This document shows, piece by piece, positions 1 to 8,219 of a stretch of 64,000 nucleotides of DNA. The notes below the pieces were generated by a model. The model saw nothing but the letters and a program-made list of their open reading frames with translations, did not search any database and was not told the origin of the DNA. A program made the position numbers and the translations under genes. Every line of letters begins with the position of its first letter. Positions within the stretch are counted from its first letter, which is position 1. Source of the DNA: DASVTU01 sp036387415 (GTDB lineage: Bacteria; Acidobacteriota; Blastocatellia; Pyrinomonadales; Pyrinomonadaceae); NCBI GenBank assembly GCA_036387415.1, contig DASVTU010000023.1, positions 113,539-177,538 on the forward strand, written 5' to 3'.

Positions 1-591
1 CGAAGATTCGGAGAGTTCTTTGCCGAGATTGGCTTCGGCAATCGTGGTCTTGATGTGCTGACGCACGTTGTCGAGAGCTTTGACTTCGGCATCGACCGAG
101 AGGCCGTCAAGTTGTTCCTGCACTTTGATACGCGCCTGCGCCGACTGCATCTTGGCAATCATCGAATCGCGCTCGGCCTGAAGTTTTCTGATTTGCGACT
201 GTACGCCCAACAAAGATTGCTTGGCCGAATTGGCATCATTCTGTCCAGATTCCAAATCGGCTTTCAATTCTGCGACTTCGGCCATCAGTTGATTCTTCTT
301 CTGAATCAGGATGAGCGCGAGGTCATCTTGATTGGTATCGACGGCGGTGTCGAGTTCGGCTTCGGTCTGCGCTAGTTCGTGCGCGGCGCGTTTGAAACGC
401 TCGTCGAGTTCTTCGCGTCGGCGAATAATGGCGGCGGTCGCCGTCTTGAGTTTCGTATATTTCTCAATCATCGAGTCGATGGCGTTCTCGTAGGCAATTT
501 CGGGATGGTCTTTCTCGATGTCAGAAATCCAGAGCCGGAGAAACCCGCGCCACAAATTTCCCAGGCGACTTAAAATCCCACCTTCTGCCAT
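1..591 (-). CDS. pspA: PspA/IM30 family membrane-stress protein (3' end outside window)
   Basis: The 197 visible codons begin at an ATG (591-589) with an AAGGAAAG-type ribosome site 8 bases upstream; the gene runs off the left edge in frame. The N-terminus (MAEGGILSRLGNLWRGFL) resembles the amphipathic helix of PspA/Vipp1 proteins. The rest is charged coiled coil with alternating Lys/Glu and Leu, as in the ESCRT-III-like fold. Family members bind stressed inner membranes and form rods or rings that limit proton leakage. No pspF, pspB or pspC is visible, so regulation is unknown. The N-terminal 'LWRGFLRLWISDIEKDHPE' stretch is longer than in classical PspA, which suggests a divergent subfamily. 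The identification rests on sequence character, not a search. Confidence 0.8.
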   Translation of the reverse strand, partial: MAEGGILSRLGNLWRGFLRLWISDIEKDHPEIAYENAIDSMIEKYTKLKTATAAIIRRREELDERFKRAAHELAQTEAELDTAVDTNQDDLALILIQKKNQLMAEVAELKADLESGQNDANSAKQSLLGVQSQIRKLQAERDSMIAKMQSAQARIKVQEQLDGLSVDAEVKALDNVRQHIKTTIAEANLGKELSESS

Positions 592-784
592 GTCATTCTT
601 TCCTTTCTCTCGTACCGAATTTTCCTTATCCGCACGCGCGCGATTGTGCCGCAGCGCAGACACTCTAGCATAAAATTCAAACCTTTGATTAACGGAAGTA
701 AAGAGCGCGGTCGAGCGGTCGGAAAGCGACGGCGGATGTTCGCGTCTGTGAGACTTGGCGGCTAGACGAGTCGTACATTATGTA

Positions 785-817
785 AAAAGTCTCTGGAAAG
801 AGGTTCCAGAGACTTTT
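785..817 (-). terminator. Rho-independent terminator of tRNA-Glu
   Basis: A perfect 14-bp inverted repeat (785-798 with 804-817) has a 5-base loop. On the minus strand the stem ends in a run of T (complement of 784-788). It begins 8 bases beyond the 3' end of the tRNA-Glu gene. The left arm ends in AAAA and the right arm in TTTT, so it could also stop transcription on the plus strand. Confidence 0.85.
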
Positions 818-824
818 GAACTAA

Positions 825-898
825 TAGCGCATACGGGACTCGAACCCGTGGTCTCCGCCTTGAGAGGGCGGCGTGTTAGCCGACTACACCAATGCGCC
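825..898 (-). tRNA. tRNA-Glu (anticodon CTC)
   Basis: The minus strand folds into a full cloverleaf. The acceptor stem is GGCGCAT with ATGCGCT (one G-U pair at position 1), and the D arm contains TGGTGTAGTCGGCTAACA. The anticodon stem is CCGCC/GGCGG with loop CTCTCAA, giving anticodon CTC. The T arm has the GGTTCGAGTCC consensus and the discriminator is A. CCA is not encoded. A consensus promoter lies 14 bases upstream and a strong terminator directly downstream, so it is a single-gene transcript. Confidence 0.95.
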
Positions 899-911
899 TC
901 GAAGCATGGCG

Positions 912-941
912 ATTATAAAAGCCGACGCGCGTAAATGGCAA
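912..941 (-). promoter_or_regulatory. Sigma-70-type promoter of tRNA-Glu
   Basis: Read on the minus strand: -35 TTGCCA (941-936), an 18-base spacer, and a perfect -10 TATAAT (917-912), placing the start about 7 bases before the tRNA 5' end. The rest of the 899-1200 gap holds only this promoter and a weaker plus-strand promoter candidate. Confidence 0.75.
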
Positions 942-1057
942 GCGCACCTTGTTTCCATGTGTCGTCGCATCTATTGGCGAAAGCGATGCGAAAGCGTCTT
1001 GACGACGGCTCGTTGGCGTGTGTGGGAAAGGGTTCGGAGGCGCGTGCGCGGGGTTCT

Positions 1058-1087
1058 TTCAGACTGGCGCAGGGGCAGTGTTATACT
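1058..1087 (+). promoter_or_regulatory. Candidate promoter for the multidomain flavoprotein
   Basis: TTCAGA (1058-1063), an 18-base spacer and TATACT (1082-1087) lie about 115 bases before the start codon of the gene at 1201. The -10 is 5/6 and the -35 is 4/6 to consensus. No other element is visible in the gap. Confidence 0.4.
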
Positions 1088-1200
1088 CGCTTTGCTTCAT
1101 GATTTTGCGCGCGTGTTCGGACTCTTTACCGAAAGAACGCGTGTTTGAGAAAAGCCATCTTACTTAACTATTCTCCCCGGAAAATAAGACCACCGGATTT

Positions 1201-4200
1201 ATGACCAATTTTCTTGTCGAACCAAGCGACACACCAGACATGCCCGACGATGCGCCTGCGGATTTCAAACTCGGCCTCGAAGGATTCACATACAGCGACC
1301 TCTATCGACCCGTGCGTCTGCGCGCGCTCGCCGAAGCCTTCTACGCGGAACTGAATCGTGCCGACGCCGCGCTTCACGCCGCGTTGATGAGCTACTTGGA
1401 GACGCGCGGCGCGCGGCTGGCGGGTACGAAGGCCGAATCGGAACTCCTGATTGCCGCCGCGCCGCACCTGTCGCGTTTCCTCGCGCGACTCTTCGAGATT
1501 GAGCGCGAGCGCAATGCGTCGATTGATGCCATACGCGCGCAAGACCCCGTTTTTGCGTTCAAGTTTTTCGTCGCGCGTCGTGCGTTGAAGCGTTTTCCGG
1601 TCGAAGCGGCGTTGCGTGTGGATGCGGATGCGGCGGACGATGCGCTTGAGCGTCTGCGTCAGGCGGCTTTCGCCGACACGCTCGCAGACGACCGCGAACT
1701 CGGCCTCGCGCGCATGACCGCGCGGCTGCTCGAATGGGAAAAGCAACTTGAAAAGAGCGGCGACGCCGCTTTGGATGAAGATGTTGTGCGCGCAGTCGGT
1801 GTGGCCGTGGATGCGGCGCGTGTGGCGTTTGCGGGGAGTTCATTGGAGGCGACGTTGCGTGGCGCGCAGTTGTTGTTTGAGAAGGATAGTGGCGAAAGCC
1901 GCGTCGGAAGTGAGGTAGTCGAAACGGGCGCGGTCGTCGCAGATGCGGATGCGACGGATGAGAAACGCGCTTTTGTCCGGTCGGCGTTGCGGCTGATTGA
2001 GGCGTGGGCGGCGTCGCACTCGGTGCAGGAGTCGGGGCGCGTGCGCGTCGGTGGTTGGGTCAGTTTTCGCGTGCCACATCCTTTGAACTACGAGCATCTG
2101 GTGCAGATTGAACGCCCGCGTGCGGCGACGGATTTGCCGGAAATGATGCGCGGACTCGAACGAAACTTGCGACGGCGCGACGGGTTTGAGTTGACTGACC
2201 AACGCGCCACTCCGCGAGAAGTTTTGGACGAAGTTCACTACTGTCTCTACTGCCACGAACGCGACAAGGATTCGTGCTCGAAGGGCTTGCGCGACCCGCA
2301 AGGCGCACTCAAACGCAACCCGCTCGGCATCAAGCTCGAAGGCTGCCCGCTCGACGAAAAGATTTCCGAGATGCACGTCTTGCAGAGAGACGGCGACGCC
2401 ATCGCTGCGCTGTCGCTCGTCGTGATTGATAACCCGATGTGTCCCGGCACGGGTCATCGCATCTGCAACGACTGCATGAAGTCCTGCATCTTCCAGAAGC
2501 AGGAACCCGTCAACATCCCGCAGGCCGAGACCGGCATCCTGACGGACGTGTTAAAGTTGCCCTACGGCTTCGAGATTTACTCTCTGCTGACGCGCTGGAA
2601 TCCTCTGAACGCGAAACGACCGTACGCGTTGCCGTACAACGGACGCAACGTGCTCGTCGTCGGCCTCGGCCCCGCCGGTTACACGCTCGCACACTACCTA
2701 CTCAATGAAGGCTTCGGCGTCGTCGGCATCGACGGCCTCAAGATTGAACCGCTCTCCGACGCGCTGACGGGCGAGGGCGGACGCCGCACTCCGCGCGCCG
2801 TCATCGACGTGCGCGAGATTGAAACCGCGCTCGACCGTCGCGTGCTCGCAGGCTTCGGCGGCGTCTCGGAGTACGGCATCACGGTGCGTTGGGACAAGAA
2901 TTTCCTCACAATGATTCACCTCACGCTCGCACGCCGCGACCATTTTCGTTTTTACGGCGGCGTCCGCTTCGGCGGCACGCTCGACATCGAAGATGCGTGG
3001 GAGTTGGGGTTTGACCACATCGCCATCGCCACAGGCGCGGGTCGCCCGACCATCATCGACATGAAGAACAACCTCCTGCGCGGCATACGCAAAGCCTCCG
3101 ATTTCCTCATGGCGCTGCAACTCACGGGAGCCTTCAAACGCGACGCGTTCGCTAATCTGCAAGTCAGGCTTCCAGCCATCGTCATCGGCGGCGGACTGAC
3201 CGCGATTGATACTGCGACGGAGATTTTCGCTTACTATCCCGTGCAGGTTGAAAAGATGCTGGAACGTCATGTGCAACTCGTCGCGGAGTTTGGCGAGGAA
3301 GAAATCATCAGGCGTTTCGATGCGGAGGAACGCGGCATCTATGAAGAATTTCTGGCGCACGGGCGTGCGGTCAGAGAGGAACGCGAGCGTGCGCGTCGGT
3401 CGGGAGAGTCGCCGGATTTCGTGTCGCTGGTGCGCGCGTGGGGCGGCGTCTCCATCGTCTACCGGAAGCGTCTGATTGATTCGCCCGCGTATCGTCTCAA
3501 CCATGAGGAGGTGGCGAAGGCGCTTGAAGAGGGCATCAACTTTGTGGAAAACATGATGCCGCTTGAAGCCGTCGCGGGCGAACACGGCGCGGTCGCGGGC
3601 ATCAACTTTGCGCGCATGGCGCACGACGCGGAGACGAAAAAATGGACTGTGACGTGCGACACCGTTCATCTTCCGGCGCGGACGGTCTGCGTCGCGGCGG
3701 GAACAAGCCCGAACACTATTTACGAGAAAGAGCGTCCGGGCACGTTTCGGCTCGATGGCTGGGGTGAGTTTTTCGCGCCGCACAAAGTTGAGAGGAATGC
3801 TGGCGGGGATTTCCGACTCGTCCCGGCGGCGCAAGGGGAACGAGCGTTCTTTACTTCTTATGACAAAGAAGGACGATTCATTTCATACTACGGCGACAAC
3901 CATCCTGTTTACGCCGGAAACGTCGTCAAGGCGATGGCTTCCGCCAAACACGGTTACGAGCACATCGCCGCGCTCTTTGCCCACGAACTTGACACGCTCA
4001 AAGAGGATGACCAACCCATGCGCGAAGCGGCGTTTGCGCGTCTCGTCGAAACTCTCGACGACGAGTTGACGGCGCGCGTCGTGCGGGTCGAGCGTCTGAC
4101 GGAAACCATCGTGGATGTCGTCGTGCGTGCACCGATGCAGGCGCGCAAGTTTCACCCCGGACAGTTTTATCGTCTCCAAAATTACGAGACCGACGCGCGC

Positions 4201-5046
4201 ACCATCGACGGCACAAAGCTCACGATGGAGGGACTCGCGCTGACGGGCGCGTGGGTCGATAAAGAGCGCGGGTTGCTCAGCCTGATTGTGTTGGAGATGG
4301 GCGCGTCGTCGCGCATGTGCGCGATGCTGAAGCCGGGGCAGGAGGTCGTCGTGATGGGGCCGACGGGGACGCCCACCGAAATCCCTTCCGGCGAGACGGT
4401 GCTGCTAGCGGGCGGAGGCTTAGGCAACGCCGTTCTCTTTTCGATTGCGAAGGCGCTCGGCGAGCGCGACAATCACGTCGTCTACTTCGCGGGCTACAAG
4501 AGGGGCGAAGACCTTTTCAGACGCGAGGAGATTGAAGCGGCGACTGAACAAGTCGTGTGGGCGACCGACACGGGCGCGGAGATTGAGCCGCGACGCAAGC
4601 AGGATAGGCACTTTCGCGGCAACATCGTGCAAGCCATCGCCGCCTACGCCGAAGGGCGTCTCGGCGACGTGCGTTTCAATCTGCGAGATGTTGACCGCAT
4701 CATCGCCATCGGTTCCGACCGCATGATGGCCGCCGTCAAAGAGGCGCGACACACCGTGCTTGCGCCGCATCTCAAACAAGCGCACGTCGGCATCGGCTCC
4801 ATCAATAGCCCTATGCAATGCATGATGAAAGAGGTCTGCGCGCAGTGTCTGCAAAAACACATCGACCCGCAGACCGGCGCTGAAAGTTTCGTCTTCTCCT
4901 GCTTCAATCAAGACCAAATCCTCGACCACGTTGACTTCAAAAACTTGAACGACCGTCTGCGCGCCAACACTGTACAGGAAAAAATCGCTAACCTCTGGCT
5001 CGACAAAATCATCCGCGAAGGACAGACGACGGACGACGGACGATAG
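1201..5046 (+). CDS. Giant FAD/NAD(P)-dependent iron-sulfur oxidoreductase (GltD-like + PyrK/FNR-like fusion)
   Basis: A 1281-residue protein with several redox modules. Residues 1-340 are mostly helical and unrecognised. Residues 341-435 carry Cys348, Cys351, Cys359, Cys382, Cys414, Cys422, Cys425 and Cys429, as in the iron-sulfur N-terminus of GltD/NfnB-like proteins. A Rossmann motif VVGLGPAGYTLA near 485 and VIGGGLTAIDTATE near 662 match the FAD and NAD(P) sites of the glutamate-synthase small-subunit family. Residues about 955-1200 resemble an FNR-type reductase (FHPGQFYRLQNYE; LLAGGGLGNAVLF). A C-x5-C-x2-C plus a later Cys near 1205-1230 resembles the PyrK [2Fe-2S] site. The arrangement recalls NfnB and NfnA fused into one chain, so electron transfer between NAD(P)H pools or bifurcation is possible but unproven. 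The last codons are written in a heptamer repeat that continues into the intergenic palindrome. Confidence 0.8.
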   Translation: MTNFLVEPSDTPDMPDDAPADFKLGLEGFTYSDLYRPVRLRALAEAFYAELNRADAALHAALMSYLETRGARLAGTKAESELLIAAAPHLSRFLARLFEIERERNASIDAIRAQDPVFAFKFFVARRALKRFPVEAALRVDADAADDALERLRQAAFADTLADDRELGLARMTARLLEWEKQLEKSGDAALDEDVVRAVGVAVDAARVAFAGSSLEATLRGAQLLFEKDSGESRVGSEVVETGAVVADADATDEKRAFVRSALRLIEAWAASHSVQESGRVRVGGWVSFRVPHPLNYEHLVQIERPRAATDLPEMMRGLERNLRRRDGFELTDQRATPREVLDEVHYCLYCHERDKDSCSKGLRDPQGALKRNPLGIKLEGCPLDEKISEMHVLQRDGDAIAALSLVVIDNPMCPGTGHRICNDCMKSCIFQKQEPVNIPQAETGILTDVLKLPYGFEIYSLLTRWNPLNAKRPYALPYNGRNVLVVGLGPAGYTLAHYLLNEGFGVVGIDGLKIEPLSDALTGEGGRRTPRAVIDVREIETALDRRVLAGFGGVSEYGITVRWDKNFLTMIHLTLARRDHFRFYGGVRFGGTLDIEDAWELGFDHIAIATGAGRPTIIDMKNNLLRGIRKASDFLMALQLTGAFKRDAFANLQVRLPAIVIGGGLTAIDTATEIFAYYPVQVEKMLERHVQLVAEFGEEEIIRRFDAEERGIYEEFLAHGRAVREERERARRSGESPDFVSLVRAWGGVSIVYRKRLIDSPAYRLNHEEVAKALEEGINFVENMMPLEAVAGEHGAVAGINFARMAHDAETKKWTVTCDTVHLPARTVCVAAGTSPNTIYEKERPGTFRLDGWGEFFAPHKVERNAGGDFRLVPAAQGERAFFTSYDKEGRFISYYGDNHPVYAGNVVKAMASAKHGYEHIAALFAHELDTLKEDDQPMREAAFARLVETLDDELTARVVRVERLTETIVDVVVRAPMQARKFHPGQFYRLQNYETDARTIDGTKLTMEGLALTGAWVDKERGLLSLIVLEMGASSRMCAMLKPGQEVVVMGPTGTPTEIPSGETVLLAGGGLGNAVLFSIAKALGERDNHVVYFAGYKRGEDLFRREEIEAATEQVVWATDTGAEIEPRRKQDRHFRGNIVQAIAAYAEGRLGDVRFNLRDVDRIIAIGSDRMMAAVKEARHTVLAPHLKQAHVGIGSINSPMQCMMKEVCAQCLQKHIDPQTGAESFVFSCFNQDQILDHVDFKNLNDRLRANTVQEKIANLWLDKIIREGQTTDDGR

Positions 5047-5132
5047 ACGATGCGACGCACCAGCGTTTCAACTTTTCATCGTCGCTGACCTTTCAAGTTT
5101 TTATCGTCAATGGCCTATCGCCCATCGTCCGT
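5022..5132. repeat. Intergenic heptamer palindrome R1 (word ACGACGG / ACGATRG)
   Basis: The left arm is a tandem run of 7-base words (ACGACGG, ACGATAG, ACGATGC). The right arm (about 5078-5132) is the degenerate inverted copy. The left arm starts inside the flavoprotein gene and includes its stop codon. It lies between two convergent genes, so it can act as a bidirectional hairpin. Confidence 0.75.
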
Positions 5133-6007
5133 TATGCTTTCTTCGGTGCACGTTCGGAGACGAGGCGACGGTAGGCTTCGTCGCGTGTGAGGCCGAGCGT
5201 GCGCGCGGCGCGTTTGAGTGCGGCGCGCTGGTCGTGTCCTTCGGCTTCGAGCGCGGCGACGAGTTTTGAGATGCTTCGTCGTGCGTCTGTCTGAAGACCC
5301 GCGTCTGCTTCGTCTGGAATCACCGTCCGGTCAATAACGAGCACCATTTCGCCACGCGCCGACTGTGCATCGGCGAAACGCGACGCCAACTCGCTCAGAC
5401 GCCCGCGCACCAATTCCTCATGCAACTTCGTCAATTCGCGCGCCACCGCCGCCACGCGTTCGCCTAAGATTTCGCGCGCATCTGTCAGCGCGTGGGCGAT
5501 GCGATGCGGCGCTTCGTAGAAGACGAGCGTGGCGGGCATGTCGCGCAGTTCGGAGAGGCGTGCGCGACGCGCGTGTGTGCGCGCGGGGAGGAAACCGCCG
5601 AAGAAAAATTGGTCGGTCGGCAAACCCGACGCGACGAGCGCGGCGACGAAAGCCGACGCGCCCGGCACGGGGACGACCGTTGCGCCCTGTTCGATGGCGG
5701 CGCGGACGAGTCGGAAACCGGGGTCGTTGATGCCAGGCGTTCCGGCGTCGGACACGACGGCGATATTAGCGCCGCGCGCGAGCATCGCGGCGAGTTCGAC
5801 GGCGTGTGCCTGTTCGTTGTGTTCGTGATAACTCGTCGTCTTCGTCTTGATGCCGTAGCGGTCGAGCAGGACGCGCGTGTGGCGCGTATCCTCGCACGCA
5901 ATCAAGTCTACTTCCGCGAGTACACGCAGAGCGCGTTGTGTAATGTCTTCGAGATTACCGATGGGCGTGGCGACCAGATAGAGCCGACCCGCGACGGATG
6001 ATGCCAT
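5132..6007 (-). CDS. rsmI: 16S rRNA (cytidine1402-2'-O)-methyltransferase RsmI
   Basis: A 291-residue protein of normal family length. It has the tetrapyrrole-methylase-fold signatures VATPIGNLEDITQRAL, ACEDTRHTRVLLDRYGIKT and SDAGTPGINDPG (SAM pocket), followed by the VPGASAFVAALVASGLP segment. RsmI methylates the ribose of C1402 in 16S rRNA together with RsmH. I chose the ATG at 6007; an in-frame GTG lies 18 bases further up. The 5' flank is a large palindromic repeat element (R2) with no clear Shine-Dalgarno sequence. Confidence 0.95.
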   Translation of the reverse strand: MASSVAGRLYLVATPIGNLEDITQRALRVLAEVDLIACEDTRHTRVLLDRYGIKTKTTSYHEHNEQAHAVELAAMLARGANIAVVSDAGTPGINDPGFRLVRAAIEQGATVVPVPGASAFVAALVASGLPTDQFFFGGFLPARTHARRARLSELRDMPATLVFYEAPHRIAHALTDAREILGERVAAVARELTKLHEELVRGRLSELASRFADAQSARGEMVLVIDRTVIPDEADAGLQTDARRSISKLVAALEAEGHDQRAALKRAARTLGLTRDEAYRRLVSERAPKKA

Positions 6008-6032
6008 GCGCGCATTGTCGCACACACGCGAA

Positions 6033-6221
6033 GAATTGCGGATTTCGGAATGCGGATTACGGATTGGCAGGATAAGAATTTAGGAATCAGAAGCCAGCAG
6101 CCAGAATAAAAACTCGGAAAGCAGTTGAGAGTAAAGCTTATCAAGATTTTCTACTCAACCGAGCTTTTCTAGTGACTACTGATTACTGGCTACCGTTTTC
6201 AATCCGCAATCCGCAATGGAA
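6033..6221. repeat. Nested intergenic palindrome R2, homologous to R8
   Basis: Outer arms are built from the word ATTGCGG (6033-6066; inverted copy 6200-6218). A second pair of arms inside is built from AGTAGCC-type words, and the apex carries AAAGCTTATCAAG. The reverse complement aligns along almost its whole length with R8 at 32086-32270, including a shared GAGTTTTTATTCTGGCT. It fills the gap between rsmI and the next minus-strand gene. Confidence 0.8.
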
Positions 6222-6611
6222 TCAGTCGTTGGCGAAGAATGATGTGAGTTTGTATTCGGAGCCGACGCGCTCGAAGAGGATACCTTGTTCGCCGCAGAAG
6301 ATGCTGTAGGCGTCGCCGTCGCGCCCTGGCTTGGCGGTGGCGAAGCATCTCTTGATGCTGCGGTCGAACATCCGAGAGTAGTTTTTGATGAACTGTGCCC
6401 TTGTCAATTCTTTGTTGTCGAAGGGGAAGGGGAGTTTGGTCATCGAGGCCACGGCTTCTTTGTCGTCCTTCGCCACCGCCATTTTGAACTTGCTCCAAAA
6501 CGAGGCGAACGGCTGAGCGTTGGTGGTCGTGCCTCGCTTGCTTTGCGCGCCCGCCGCCGATACGGAACAGAAGATGAGAAGTGATAATGCCGTCACCAAC
6601 AAAGATTTCAT
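6222..6611 (-). CDS. Small secreted protein of unknown function
   Basis: A 129-residue protein starting at the ATG at 6611, chosen because AAGGAG stands 9 bases before it and a clean signal peptide follows (MKSLLVTALSLLIFCSVSAAGAQ). An upstream in-frame ATG would add 14 charged residues and spoil the signal. The mature part (FWSKFKMAVAKDDKEAVASM ... RAQFIKNYSRMF ... GILFERVGSEYKLTSFF) looks like a small alpha/beta domain, perhaps NTF2/SnoaL-like, with a KDDKEAVASMTKLPF segment seen in similar secreted proteins. I do not recognise a specific family. It is probably periplasmic. Confidence 0.7.
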   Translation of the reverse strand: MKSLLVTALSLLIFCSVSAAGAQSKRGTTTNAQPFASFWSKFKMAVAKDDKEAVASMTKLPFPFDNKELTRAQFIKNYSRMFDRSIKRCFATAKPGRDGDAYSIFCGEQGILFERVGSEYKLTSFFAND

Positions 6612-6775
6612 CCGTCGATTCTCCTTTTCACGATTGATGCAAATCCGCTTCATGATTGATAAGAAACCGCATTCTTGTTTGCGAGGCGCGGCGAGTATGT
6701 TATTACAAACGGCGTCCGGCGGTCTTATAAAAAGTTGGAACAGTTGTGCTGCGATGATTCGAGAGAGGCAAAGGC

Positions 6776-8134
6776 TTGCAGGCTATCGCTGAAATCGAAA
6801 CGCCGACGGAGGGGCGACGCGGGCGTCTGCTGCGAGTGCTCGGCGTCGTCTTTGGTCTGGCCGTGACGGTCGGCATCACGGTCGGGATGGGCATCCTGCG
6901 AACACCCGGCGAGATTGCCGCGCAATTGCCGAACGCGTGGTTGTTCATCGGTGTGTGGCTTCTGGGCGGGTTGTACGCGCTGTTCGGCGCGATTTCGGTG
7001 GCGGAACTCGGCGCGATGCTGCCGCGTTCGGGCGGTTTCTATATCTTCGCGCGCCACGCGCTCGGCGAGTATACGGGCTTCGTCGTCGGTTGGAGCGATT
7101 GGCTTTCGACGTGTGGGACGCTGGCCGTCGTCGCCATCGTCATCGGCGAATACACGGGTACGCTCATCCCCGCGCTCGAAGCAGAGACGGTGCGCGTCGC
7201 GCTGGCGGTGGCCGTCGGGTTCGCCGTGCTGCAATGGGGCGGCGTGCGTTGGGGCGGTCGCACGCAGGAGTTGACGAGCTTTCTCAAGACGCTCGCCTTC
7301 GCCGTGCTCATCGCCGCGTGTTTCATCATCGGTGGTAAAGATTCTACGGAGACGGGAGCGGCGGCAGCGACGTTCGTGCGCGAAGTTCCCACGGGACTCG
7401 CCTTCTGGACGGCGCTCGTCATCGCCTTGCAGGGAGTCATCTACACTTACGACGGCTGGTACAGCCTCGTCTACTTCGGCGAGGAGGTGCGCGACCCCGC
7501 GCGCAGCGTCCCGCGTGCGATGATTGGAAGCGTCGTAGTCGTCATCGGAATTTATCTCCTGCTCAATCTCGCACTGCTCTACGTCCTGCCGCTCTCCGAA
7601 CTAGCGGGCGACAAACTCGCCATCGGACGCGCGGCGGAGGAAATCTTCGGCGCGCGTGGCAAGTTTGTTATCAGCACGCTCGCCATTCTCTCGATGCTCG
7701 CTGCCATCAACGGCAACACACTCGCCGCGCCACGCATCCTTTTCGCCATGAGCCGCGACCGACTTTTCTGGCATCAGGCGTCGCGCGTGAACCGTGGCGG
7801 CACGCCGACCGTGGCGCTTCTGCTGAGCACGTCGATGGTCGTCCTGATGATTGTTTTCAGCGGCACTTTCGGAAGACTATTGGCGGCGCTCGCATTCTTC
7901 TTCGTCATCAACTATAGCGTCTGCTTTCTCTCCGTCTTCGTCCTGCGACGGCGCGAATACGACAGGCCGCGTCCCTATCGCGCGTGGGGGTATCCCTACA
8001 CAACCGCGCTCGCACTGGCGGGTTCGCTCGCCTTCCTCGTCGCCGCCATCGTCAGCGACACCGCCAACAGCATCTTCGCGCTTCTACTACTCGCCGCCAG
8101 CTATCCCGCATTCCTCCTGATGAAACGCTACTAA
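6776..8134 (+). CDS. APC-superfamily amino acid permease
   Basis: A 452-residue, very hydrophobic protein with about 12 membrane segments. TM1 carries the unwound substrate motif GITVGMGILRTPGEIAAQLP typical of LAT/APC transporters, followed by GGLYALFGAISVAELGAMLPRSGG. It probably takes up or exchanges amino acids across the inner membrane; the substrate cannot be told. The start is a TTG at 6776 with GAGAGG about 8 bases upstream; no ATG fits before TM1. It stands alone, convergent with the ABC exporter gene, and the two are separated by palindrome R3. Confidence 0.85.
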   Translation: MQAIAEIETPTEGRRGRLLRVLGVVFGLAVTVGITVGMGILRTPGEIAAQLPNAWLFIGVWLLGGLYALFGAISVAELGAMLPRSGGFYIFARHALGEYTGFVVGWSDWLSTCGTLAVVAIVIGEYTGTLIPALEAETVRVALAVAVGFAVLQWGGVRWGGRTQELTSFLKTLAFAVLIAACFIIGGKDSTETGAAAATFVREVPTGLAFWTALVIALQGVIYTYDGWYSLVYFGEEVRDPARSVPRAMIGSVVVVIGIYLLLNLALLYVLPLSELAGDKLAIGRAAEEIFGARGKFVISTLAILSMLAAINGNTLAAPRILFAMSRDRLFWHQASRVNRGGTPTVALLLSTSMVVLMIVFSGTFGRLLAALAFFFVINYSVCFLSVFVLRRREYDRPRPYRAWGYPYTTALALAGSLAFLVAAIVSDTANSIFALLLLAASYPAFLLMKRY

Positions 8135-8219
8135 AGAAGGCAAAGGGCAAAAGCAAAAGTGAAGAAAGACCGCTTGTTTTCTTCCTCCATTTGCCTTTTA
8201 CCTTTTGACCCTTTCTTTT
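8134..8219. repeat. Intergenic palindrome R3 (word GGCAAAR)
   Basis: The left arm 8136-8170 repeats AAGGCAA/AGGGCAA/AAGCAAA-type words. The right arm 8182-8218 is the pyrimidine-rich inverse (TTTGCCT, TTTACCT, TTTGACC). It fills the whole gap between two convergent genes and may end transcription from both sides. Confidence 0.7.

Noticed and set aside
873..1148. A 91-codon frame overlapping tRNA-Glu
   Set aside because: Overlaps the tRNA and its promoter, has no ribosome site and has random-looking composition.
2698..3834. A 378-codon minus-strand frame
   Set aside because: Antisense shadow of the flavoprotein gene; no recognisable domain and Arg/Ala-rich composition.
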